Part shown: in pieces, positions 14,401 to 24,377 of the stretch
Layout of the letters: each line of letters begins with the position of its first letter
Numbering within the stretch: the stretch's first letter is position 1
From: Bisporella sp. PMI_857
Lineage: Eukaryota; Ascomycota; Leotiomycetes; Helotiales; Helotiaceae
Length of the DNA stretch: 64,000 nt
Assembly: GCA_021307315.1 (NCBI GenBank)
Contig: JAJSPD010000002.1
Coordinates: 806,001-870,000 of the forward strand
Reading direction: 5' to 3'
Made by a program: the position numbers and the translations under genes
The notes under the pieces: generated by a model
What the model was told of the DNA's origin: nothing
The model's input: the letters and a program-made list of their open reading frames with translations, nothing else
Database searches by the model: none

Positions 14401-17400
14401 GGGCTCTTGACGCTATCAATCCGGCAGCGTGGCGCATATGTCCTCCATAACAAGTTCAAACTACTAGATGATATTGATATAGACAGGTTCAAGTCAGCTT
14501 GGCAAGAAGTTGTTGACGAAGTTGACATCCTTCGAACGCGCATCGTTCATCTGGAGTCAGGGAAATTTATCCAGGTTGTTGTCAAACCTGCCCCGATCAC
14601 GTGGCACACTGCGGTAGAGGCTGAAGATTACAACATTGAAGATCCAAAACTTCCCACCCATGTCGGTGGAGAACTAACATACTATAAAATAGTTGATAGC
14701 GGCAACGGCAAAAACCGATTTTTCCATTGGTCAATCCATCATTGCCTTTACGATGGCTGGAGTCTTCCAATGGTCTTGTCCCGGGTCCAGTCATGCTACC
14801 TGGAGAGTAATTCAAGCTTTCCAAAAGCCTCTTATGCTTCCTTCATCAATTATCTTACAAATACGGACGTCAAGGTTTCGGACGACTTCTGGAGAAACCG
14901 ACTTGCAGGAGCCGAGCCTCTACAATTCCCGCAGACTAGTCACTCGGAAACTCAGACACGGAACAGTCACTCGCTGGCCCATAGCGTCAGATTATTGGAG
15001 CGGAGATCGAAGATTGAAGTCACCATTCCTACCGTTATCAGAGCTGCATGGTCGCTTATTGTTGCGACATACTCTGGAAGTGATGACGTTGTGTTTGGAG
15101 AAACCCTATCAGGAAGAGACATATCTGTCCCGAATATTGCAGATATTATCGGCCCAATCTTTACAACTTGTCCGACAAGGATTCAGGTCGACCGAGAAAT
15201 TACCATCGACAAGTTTCTGCACAATGTACATCAGATGGCCACTGACATCATACCCTACCAGCATGCGGGAGTTCAAAATATCAAAAAGCTAGATACACAT
15301 ACCGAACTCGCGTGCGACTTCCAAAACCTCTTGGTCATTCAGACAGCCGAAGAAGAGGCAGAAGATGAATTTTGGATTATGGATAGTAATGGTGTGGGCG
15401 GTAATTTTTTTACTTATCCTTTAGTCCTTGAGTGCAAGGCTTCAATGGATAACACCAAAGTCGATATAATTGCTCATTTCGACGCTAATATCATCTCCAA
15501 ATGGCAAGTGCAGCGGATTCTCTTCCAATTAGATACTGTCATAGCACAACTAAGCCTCTCTGTTGCCGCACAGACCGTGGGGGAGGTACAAATATTTAGC
15601 CCAGAAGACAAACTGCTGCTTGAAGAAGCAAATTCTAAAACAGCAAGCTGTCTCGATTCCACCATTCCTCAAGAATTTGAGAAGATCGCTTTATCTCAGC
15701 CTCAGGCTCCTGCTATCTGTGGCTGGGATGGCGAGTTCACATACTACGAGACCTATGAACATGCTGTACGACTCGCAAAAAGACTTATCACGCTAGGTGT
15801 TGGACCTGAACAGATTGTTCCGATTTGTATGGAGAAGTCAGCGTGGGCCACAATCTCTATGCTTGCCGTCATGTTCGCTGGCGGGGCATATTCGCCGCTT
15901 GACCCAGCAGCGCCTTTCTCGAGACATCAAGAGATGATAGAGGACCTTGGCGCAAAAGTTATTATATGTGGGCCGCGCTATGGCGATAAATACTCGTCGT
16001 TGGTAAATGAGGTAGTAGTCGTCGACGCAGCCTTCATAATTAGCTTGCATAAATTCAATGAACCAGCCTTGCCCAGGTCAAGCAGTAAAAGTCCTGCTTA
16101 CGTTATTTTCACATCTGGGTACGTTGAGCACAGAGTTCTTTCTCGAGGGCTAGAGTAACTGTACTGACACATTTACAGGAGCACTGGGAAACCTAAGGGC
16201 TGTGTTGTAGAACATGGAGCTATCTCTACCAGCTCCATAGCTATGAGAAAAGCGATGTTGATGGAGAAGGGCGCTAGAGTTCTGCAGTTTGCATCTTATA
16301 CATTCGTAAGTTTCCCCTAAGTATTTCTCGACACAGACAGGCTAACTTTGAATTCTCTTTCTAGGACGTTAGTGTCCTTGAAATGTTTACGACTCTTACC
16401 TACGGTGGCGTATTGTGTATTCCTTCCGAGGCTCAAAGGACGAGCAGTTTGAGCGAGACAATTGTTGCTCTGAAGGTCCAGTGGGCATTCCTTACGCCAT
16501 CAGTCGCTAACCTCATCAACCCATCTGCGGTTCCAGACATGAAAGTTCTTGTCTGTGGAGGAGAAGCAATGTCTTTGGAGAATGTTGCAAGGTGGGGGCC
16601 ACATGTTAGACTGGTGAATGGGTAAGTAAATTCCTGTCCTAAACCTCTTTGGAATGATCTGAATATGCTTCACTTGTCGGGGTATTAGAAGGTACTTCTA
16701 GGGTGTAGCAGTGCATTTAACTAACTCAATTATCAATTAGCTATGGCCCAACAGAAGCGTCTGTCATTGCACTAGCCAACAATGCCGTTAGTTCCGATAG
16801 AAGCCCCGCCAATATAGGTCATGCACTAGCAGGAAACCTTGCTTGGGTTGTCGACTCGACGGATCACAACCGTCTGGCTCCGGTGGGATGTATTGGGGAA
16901 CTCATTCTAGAAGGCCCTATACTTGCAAGGGAATACATCAAGAACCCAGAGAAAACGAGTGAGGTATTCATAAGAAATCCTTCCTGGATCTCGTTGGTCA
17001 ATACCGCAGCATTAGCAACACCAAGACGAATGTACAAGACAGGAGATCTCGTCAGATATAATGAAGATCTTTCCGTGACTTTCATTGGGAGAAAAGACAA
17101 CCAGGTTAAGTTACACGGCCAACGCATGGAACTTGGAGAGGTCGAAAATTCCCTCGATATTGATCCCAAGATTCGGCATGCACTGGCTGCACTACCCCAA
17201 GCTGGTCACTTCAAGAAACGCCTTGTGGCGATAATCTCTTTGACCGAATTGTCCTTCGAGAAATCAACAGCTGGGTCGTGCGAAATTGTCCACGATGGTC
17301 CAAAGCATGCTATAGCACGGTCTGAAGTGACAAAAGCTAAGACTCGCCTATCAGAAAGACTGCCGGAGTTCATGATCCCTTCTACGTGGATAGTTATCAA

Positions 17401-20400
17401 GGCGCTACCTCTTCTACCATCTGGGAAACTCGACAGAAAGCTGGTCGCATCATGGCTGGAGCGTATTGATGAAAAAACTTACGAGCAGATCATGGAGACC
17501 GATGACGAAGAAGATAATACTTTGCCAGTCACCGACACGAGCTTGTTGTTGCAGGAGGTGTTCTCTCGTGTACTCAATTTACCCCTTTCTCGGGTAAAGC
17601 TTAGTTCATCATTTTTGAGCCTGGGTGGAGATTCTAGTAAGTTTTCCTGTACTCGTCATCAAAAAAATGCAATGATCGCTAATTCAATGTTTTATTCAGT
17701 TACTGCCATGCAAGTCATGGCCCTTTGTAGAAAGGAGAGCCTCAACTTTTCCCTAGCTGAAGTATTACGTAGTAAGTCTATTATCCAGCTGGCGAATAGT
17801 GCTCGATATGAAGGTGAGAGAGTCTTTGAGGAAGAGAGAATCGAGGAAGAATTTGCATTGTCGCCTATCCAACAATTCTATTTCAACCTGAAGTCTGCTG
17901 ATCAGCAGATACCGGACTCGAGATTTAATCAAAGTTTCACTCTGCGAATCACTCGGGCGGTGGAGGTACAACAGATCAGAGACGCGATACACTCCATAGT
18001 CCTGCAACACTCTATGTTACGAGCCAAGTTCAGCAAGGCTAAGTCTGGAGTGTGGCAACAGCACATCACCAAGGATGAGTCTTCTTCATATCGGTTCAAC
18101 GTTCACGATGTTGAAGATGGAAGGCATGTTGCTGCTGTAGTTGGCAATAGCCAATCTAGCTTAGACATTCAGAAAGGCCCTCTCTTCTCAGTAGACCTAT
18201 TCAGAATTGTCGGTCAAGACCAAATTTTATTCTTAGCAGCACATCATTTAATCATCGATATGGTATGACTTTCCAAATCCCCATTTGCACCATATATTAT
18301 ACTGATATATCTCGACGTAGGTATCCTGGCGCATCATTCTTGGTGACCTGGAACTATTTTTAAATACTGGAAAGCTCTTGTCTGCCAGATTGCCCTTATC
18401 GTTTCAGACTTGGCTCTCTCTCCAGACCGAGCACAGCAAGGAATTAGGTGCTAATAAGCGCCTTAGCGCTTTGCCATCCAAGGTCGAGCCATCTGATCTA
18501 GAATTCTGGGGTATGTCAAATCGACCGAATACGTATGGTGATGTAATTTGCAAGGCTTTCACTGTGGATGAACGGGTTACTGCGTTTGCTCTTGGAGAAA
18601 GTAACATCAGTCTCCGCACAGAGCCAGTGGAGATATTCCTGACAGCTATCGCCCATTCTTTCAGCCGCGTATTTGAGCGCAAAGTCCCTGCTTTGTGGAT
18701 TGAGAGTCACGGTAGAGAGTCCTGGGATTCCACCATTGATATATCCACGGTTGTGGGCTGGTTTACTTCAATGTTCCCTATTCAAATAGCTATCGATACG
18801 GATGAAGACGATGTAGTAGATAGCGTTAAGCACATCAAGGACCTCCGACGAAAGATCCAAGACAATGGAAGGCCTTATTTTGCCCAGCGCTACCTCACCA
18901 CAGAAGGGAAGTCGAACTTCAAAGACCACGAGGGGACGATGGAGATTTTGTTCAATTATCTCGGACGCATGCAACAACTTGAGCATGATGACTCACTCTT
19001 ACAGCCATGGACGTACCCGGACAACACGGACGAGAGAATGGTCGCAGATGTTGGCCCACAAGCGGAAAGATTTGCTCTCTTCGAAATTTCCGCTTCAATT
19101 ATCAAAGATCAGATTCAATTCTCCATACTTTATAACAAATCGATGAAGCACCAACAAGATATTGAGCGGTGGGTTCTTGAATGCCACAGGACGCTTGAGG
19201 AGACAATCCTTAAGCTTGCAAGCATACGAGATGAAGTAATCTTTACTTTGAGTGATTTCCCTCTCTTGCCGATATCGTACGAAGGGCTGGAGAAGATCAC
19301 CAGCAAATCTCTTCCACAAGTCGGAATTAATCCAGCGATGGTCGAAACGATTTACCCTTGCGCACCGTTGCAGGAAGGTTTAATCCTGAGTCAAATTAAG
19401 GATCCAAGCCTTTATCACTTCTCTGCAGTGTTTGTGGTAAACCCTGCGCCAGATGGATCTCCTGTTGATGCCCGGAAACTTTTGAAAGCATGGCAGGAAG
19501 TTGTGAATTACCACGGAGCGCTCCGAATCGTCTTTGCTGACAGCGTTTACAAGGGTGATATCTTTAATCAGATTGTAGTTAAGCAAGCTGATTCAGGAGC
19601 CATATTGATTCAATGTGATGAGTCAGAAGCTTTGGACAAGCTTAGCAAAGTCAGCATCCTCGATCACAATTACAAAAAGCAGCCTCGCCTTCCACATCAA
19701 ATTACAATTGCTGAGTGTACTTCCGGCAGGGTGTATTTCAAAGGAGAAATCAATCACGGAGTGATTGATGGTGCTAGTGCAAATATCATGTTACGAGATC
19801 TTGCTGCTGCATATCATGAGAATCTTCCGCCAGGTCCAGGGCCGTCGTATGGTGACTATGTCGCCTATATAAAGACTGTTCAAGACGGCGCTGGCAAGAA
19901 ATTCTGGAAGAATTATCTTACCGGAGTTCGGCCATGCTATTTTCCTAAGCTCAACGAGCAAGGAGCCGAGAAATCTCTTCATTCGGCACCGATCAACTTC
20001 GATCGTTTCCCTGAGCTGCAGGCGATGTGCAAGAAAATGAAAGTAACACTGGCCAATGTCACACAAGCAGCTTGGGCGCTATGCCTTCGTGAATACACCA
20101 AGTCTGAAGACGTCTGTTTTGGGAATTTGACGAGCGGACGAGACGTCCCTGTCCCTGGTGTGCAAGAGACTATTGGCGCATTTATCAACATGCTTGTATG
20201 CAGGGTAAAATTTAATCAGCAGCCAACTCTAAAGGAAGTCTACCAGAAAGTCCAACAGGACTACATAGAGAGCTTGGAATTTCAGCATACCTCGTTAGCT
20301 CAAGTCCAGCACGACTTGACTGGTGGTAATCCTTTATTCAATACGGCAGTATCTATACAGAAAGGAGCAGCTTCAGATGAAGCAGAAGAGTCTGGTACAA

Positions 20401-23140
20401 TCTCATTTGACCCCATTCTAGCTCATGACCCAGGAGAAGTATGTACAAGGATTCTTCGGTTTAATTCATGACTAACTTTTGGTAGTTTGCAATCACCCTA
20501 AACGTCAGAACCTTCATCAACGACGAAGGAATGTTGCTTCGTTACTGGACCAATTTCATTTCGGATGGGCAAGCAGCAAATGTTGCAAGTAAGATGGCGT
20601 TGGTGCTTGAGAACTTTGTCAACAGGCCGCACCAGACTGTTGAAGAACTGGATCTATCGGCTGAGAGAGCCAAGCCCGCCGTCAAAGTACAACAGCCGCT
20701 TGAACAACCACCAACCCCGCAAGTGACTACCAGTGAGGATCTTCAAACTTTAATCAGTCAAACTGTCCGTGAAGTCATCGAACAGATGTTCAGGACCGGT
20801 ACTTTGGTCAGCTACGGGAAGCAAGAGTTCCAGGACACACTGAATATTGCCAATCGTCAAATCGTCCAGCCAGTACAACCTGCAAAGATCGCTCAGCCTA
20901 TGATTGATTATTCGCAACTAACTCCAGAACCATTGAGCAACAAGTCTGTGAAAGTTAAACGTTCGACAGCCGGATTGGCCCCACCGTTGAAAGTAGTCGA
21001 CAGCCAGGTTGAGAGGAAATTGCTCACTATCTGGAGTAATCTGCTTCAGATCTCGGAAGATTCGATTCTAGCTGATGATAGCTTCTTTGCTCTGGGTGGT
21101 GATTCAATCTTAGCTATGCAAATGGTTGGAATTGCCAGAGACGAGGATCTTGCCTTGACCGTCGCAAGTATTTTCCGTCACCCAACCTTTGCAGATTTGG
21201 CGAGGGTCGTCCAGTTAGCAGATGCGACAAACGCACCCCTTGACATTACCGGACTCAGCGAGTACAAAGAGATCCAAGAGATCAGGGCCCAGACGATACA
21301 GAATTCTCTCTACCAGCCTTACTCACTCCTCGAAACTACGAATGCTCATGAATTCGTGCAAGACAACATCTCTCCCAAAGCTAGAACATTCCGTGGAGGT
21401 ATCATTGATGTTTTCCCTGTTACTGACTTCCAAGCATTGGCAGTCACTGGGACATTGATGGAAGCCAAGTGGATGCTCAATTACTTCCATCTCTCTGGCG
21501 ACGGTCCTTTGGATCTTAAGAAATTTAAGGCAGCTATCTATAGACTCGTCGAGACGTTTGAAATACTCCGGACAGTATTCGTACCATATGGCAATCGCTT
21601 CTATCAGGTTGTGCTTCGCAAACTTCAGCCAACAATATTGGTACAGGAGTGTGATGATCTGGATGACTACACTGCCTCCCTGCAGAAGAGTGATCAAGGA
21701 AATGGCCCTAGACTTGGTGAATCGTTCCTTAAATTTGCCATTGCGAAGGAGAAGGGAAGCCTCCGTCATAGAATCATCATTCGTATGTCACATGCCCAAT
21801 ATGATGGCGTGTGCATGCCCACCATCCTTGCCGGATTACAGAAAGGATATCAAGGCCTATCGATATCATCGCCACCACCATACTCCGGGTATGTACGAGA
21901 TGCAGCGAGAAAGACCACGGATGAACATTACACTTACTGGCAATCTTTACTCAAAGGAAGCACAATGACAGATGTGGTCCGTAGAAGTGGTCCAAACTAC
22001 AAGCGTGGTGGAAAAACGATGTCTTTGAAACGGATAGTGCAGTTTTCTTCCCTTGCCACGGAAGCTGTGACTCCAGCGACGGTTATCAAAGCCGCATGGT
22101 CTCTCGTTCTGGCAAAAATGGCTAGTTCTTCTGATATCGTTTTTGGCAATGTCATCAGTGGAAGAAACGCTTCAGTCATGGGTATCGAAAACATCGTGGG
22201 CCCATGCGTGAACATGGTACCTGTGAGAGTATCATTTAAACCTGACTGGACTGTACTTGATCTGCTACACCACGTCCAAGACCAGCAGGTTGCCAATATG
22301 CCATACGAGTCTCTCGGTTTCCGACAGATTATCAAGCATTGTACTGACTGGAAAGACTGGACAAATTTCTCGACCGTATGCCAACACCAGAATATCCAAC
22401 GTCAAGGTCAACTGGTAATCGGGAAAACCGAGTATGTACTTGGAGCCATCGGCTCACAAGAGGATTTTGCCGATATCACGATCCTATCTACTCCACAAGA
22501 TGATGAAAAGATAGAAATTAGTCTCATCTTCACAGAAAACAGTGGAGCCCCTGCAGCCATTGCAGAGAAATTATTTGAACAGCTCTGTGCCACCTCTGTT
22601 GCTTTCTCTGATGATCCCCATACGGCATTGCCCACTGCAAGCGAGCTTTCAGGTCGCCCCTCCCAAGTACTCGAGTATATGACACCACCAGTTGATACTG
22701 CACTTGCAGCCAATTTACGCGGTATCAATCGTGATGAATTGCTGGTTTATAACGATATTCTCGCCCGTGCTTGGAGGCAGATTCTCTGGGACAAGAAGGG
22801 CAACCTTGCTATTATTGACCTTGACTCCTCCTTTTATGAGCTTGGTGGTGATATCATAGGCATAGCCCAGCTCGCAAGTTTGTTGGAAGCAGAGGGCTTC
22901 AAGTTACGTGTTGAGGATCTGGTTGACCATCCTCTTATGGTGGAACAGTTGGCACTGTGTGCGCTGTACACGAAGAGAAAGCAAGCTGAGGAAGCCGATT
23001 TGGCTCCAGCAGTCGAGGGGTCGGTAGAGGTGGAAAAGAAGGGGCTGAAAAAGATGTTAGGAAAGACTGCAGGCCTGAAGAAGATATTCCACAGGAAGGG
23101 GAAGAATAGTGGTCCCCAGTCTGGTCCACCGGCGGCATAA
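1..23140 (+). CDS. Multimodular non-ribosomal peptide synthetase (5' partial)
   Basis: Cytosolic assembly-line enzyme that activates amino acids as adenylates, holds them on phosphopantetheine carriers and joins them into a peptide. I spliced it by hand: introns 172-218, 1727-1866, 2462-2523, 5299-5345, 5576-5627, 7645-7830, 8193-8242, 9675-9735, 10178-10270, 12700-12750, 13136-13222, 16119-16178, 16306-16364, 16622-16740, 17637-17699, 18263-18320, 20439-20485. All 18 exons then read in one frame for about 7,285 residues to the TAA at 23138-23140. Visible order is A(partial)-T-E, C-A-T, C-A-T-E, C-A-T, C-A-T-E, C-T, C-T. Core motifs are clear: YTSGSTG-type A3, YGPSE-type A5, YKTGDL A7, GGDS carriers, HHxxxDG-type C3. 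There is no thioesterase or reductase; release is presumably by a terminal C domain, as in many fungal cyclic-peptide synthetases. Start codon and upstream modules lie outside the window. Product unknown. Confidence 0.97.
2446..5740 (+). other. NRPS module 2: C2, A2, T2
   Basis: C2 follows an E domain and carries SHALIDG near 2905-2925, keeping the second His and the Asp but with Ser at the first His. A2 (about 3810-5360) has YTSGSTGSPKG, FDNSLAE, CYGPSE and SGKLDRR. Read by eye against the GrsA pocket its ten-residue code is D-N-A-D-S-G-C-V-N-K; I do not assign a substrate from it. T2 is interrupted by the 52-bp intron exactly in the GGDS motif (GA|T then TCT, Ser codon 5629-5631). There is no E domain, so an L-residue (or achiral) unit is expected. 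Confidence 0.9.
5860..10830 (+). other. NRPS module 3: C3, A3, T3, E3
   Basis: C3 accepts from a non-epimerising module and has the full HHALYDGWS motif. A3 shows FTSGTTGRPK, broken by the longest intron of the gene (186 bp), FDASLLE, AYGPSE and PSGKLDRR. The pocket read by eye is D-A-L-L-V-G-A-V-V-K, a hydrophobic-type pocket. T3 has LGGDS (Ser codon 9126-9128). E3 has HHLVV|DVVSWR split by a 61-bp intron, SEGHGRE, VG|WFTTM split by a 93-bp intron, and FNYLG. This module should yield a D-residue. Confidence 0.9.
10840..14260 (+). other. NRPS module 4: C4, A4, T4
   Basis: C4 follows E3 and reads SHAISDG, again with Ser in place of the first catalytic-motif His. It also contains a longer loop than C2 or C6 (about 11290-11400). 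A4 shows YIIF|TSGTTG with an intron at the motif, FDASVME, AYGPSE, YRTGDL and SGKLDRT. The pocket read by eye is D-A-M-L-V-G-A-V-I-K. T4 has LGGDS with Ser codon 14140-14142. There is no E domain. Confidence 0.9.
14375..19320 (+). other. NRPS module 5: C5, A5, T5, E5
   Basis: C5 has the complete HHCLYDGWS motif. A5 is split by three introns (in TSG|STG, before the DVSVLE motif, and before YGPTE) and has PSGKLDRK. The pocket read by eye is D-V-L-F-V-G-G-V-I-K. T5 has LGGDS with Ser codon 17633-17635 immediately before an intron. E5 has HHLIIDM|VSWR, IESHGRE, VGWFTSM (uninterrupted here) and FNYLG. Module 5 mirrors module 3 in domain order and in the intron inside the HHxxxD motif, as expected from duplication of a two-module block. 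Confidence 0.9.
19335..23140 (+). other. NRPS terminal C6-T6-C7-T7 without adenylation domains
   Basis: C6 follows E5 and carries NHGVIDG (first His replaced by Asn). No A domain follows. Instead a Pro/Gln-rich linker (about 20660-20990) with a helix-like segment leads to T6, LGGDS with Ser codon 21104-21106. C7 has SHAQYDG and a normal C-domain start (DVFPVTDFQ). T7 keeps the fold signature FYELGGD but has Ile (ATC, 22853-22855) where the phosphopantetheine Ser should be, so it cannot be primed in the usual way. A Lys-rich tail of about 50 residues ends the protein. C6 or C7 probably performs release or cyclisation. Confidence 0.88.
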
Positions 23141-24377
23141 TTTGACTCTTTCATTTGTCTATCTCAATTTCTAGCTGCGCAAATTGTTAGAGCTGTGGCT
23201 GATTGTTTACAATTATTTTGGCGGATGTTGGTATGATCTAGTAAATATAGATTAAGAATTCATGATGCTTTCATTTAATCTCATCAGTGCAGCACCGATT
23301 CTTGATAGAGCATATAGAGAGCCTTTCTCTGGAAGAAACGAAAGCTTGATCCAGCGTTATGAAGGATAGGTTTAATTTTCTAGCGTTCGTAAGGCCCTGA
23401 AATAGAAGGCTTGCGGTGCGTCATATATTCCAATGACAATAATTGTAGGAAGTTGGGGTTTTACGGATCCACATACGACCCACCAGGTCACGTGGTCCGC
23501 ACAACCCCATTTTGTAGAATCTAGAGTAGAACCTAATACAACAACAATTACTATATCCATCAAGAGCAAGAGCACGGCCTATGAGCTGTGCCTTTTGCCC
23601 CGTGGAAGGTAAGGAGGGGATACCAACAATAATATCATCTCATTTAGGCTTGTGCAATGCTAGAAGACATCTTACGGCGCATACCTATCATAATAGTCAC
23701 AGGCTTGACCCACAGAAAGCGTCATATTGCAAAAAGATAAAACATGTTTATGAAGATAACAAGGTATAGGCGACCTTTGCCCTGAGGCCCGGCAAGACTA
23801 CTTGCGCAAAGAGCCTAAGGATATATTATCACGTGACTATAGACCAACGCTGGCAAGGCTCCTTGTAGAATCCTTGAGGCATCCAAAGAGGTTCCAGAAA
23901 GGTGAAGATTCTATATAAATAGGTAACTTTCATTAGATAGGAGGTTCGTGCTCAACTCAAATAGTATTATTTACTAGTTAAGGGGAAACACCTCAGCAAG
24001 ATCGTTATACTGATATACACCTACCTCGACAACCCAACTTATATAGTCTTCAGTAATTCTTTGATCTTCGGGCTGCCTAGGGCCGTAACAAAATATATGC
24101 AAGGTCCGCAACTGAAATCAAAGCTTTATTTGTTCATGTGTGGAATTTACATGAGGTAGTGCTTTGGCAATAGCATCATGGTATTTCAGTCGCATTCGAA
24201 ATTAAAGTATGCTAACGCAGGGTTTTCGTCGATTTTTGATGGTATTCTAGTCATTTGCCGTATTCTATTATGCACAGTTTAAAGCTTTAATATAAGCTAA
24301 TACAGGCAAAGTGTAAAGATAATTTAATAGATTGGCTTAAACTAACTTTCAAATCCAACAAAAAATAGCCTCTTTTG
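23141..24377. other. Intergenic between NRPS and CorA-like gene
   Basis: No supportable gene. It is the 3' flank of the convergent NRPS and CorA-like genes. Contents are AT-rich sequence, a CACGTGG at about 23489, a TCACGTGA at 23829-23836, a TATAAATA-like string near 23914-23924 with no ORF behind it, and the transposon-end relic listed separately. Short ORFs here (for example 23581-23769) resemble nothing I recognise. Confidence 0.6.
24180..24260 (+). mobile_element. Solo inverted-repeat end related to the 450-bp MITE
   Basis: About 80 bases match, with substitutions and small gaps, the right arm of the MITE at 35048-35497. Shared blocks in order are GTATTT-AGTC, AAAGTATG, CTA then AGGGTTTT, and finally GGTATTC--GTCATTTGCCG, which is the outer terminus in both. 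I do not see the partner arm within 600 bases to the left, so this is a truncated or decayed copy. The two copies show the family is repeated in this genome. Confidence 0.6.

Noticed and set aside
19335..23140. Reading the C-T-C-T end as a siderophore (SidC-type) synthetase
   Set aside because: Three epimerisation domains and at least five A domains in strict alternation do not fit hydroxamate siderophore synthetases, and the A-domain pockets are mostly hydrophobic. Only the ending is similar.
23185..24089. Possible solo LTR (TGTTAG...GTAACA with an internal TATAAATA)
   Set aside because: The bases flanking the two ends do not form a 5-bp target duplication, no primer-binding or second LTR is visible, and 905 bp is arbitrary.
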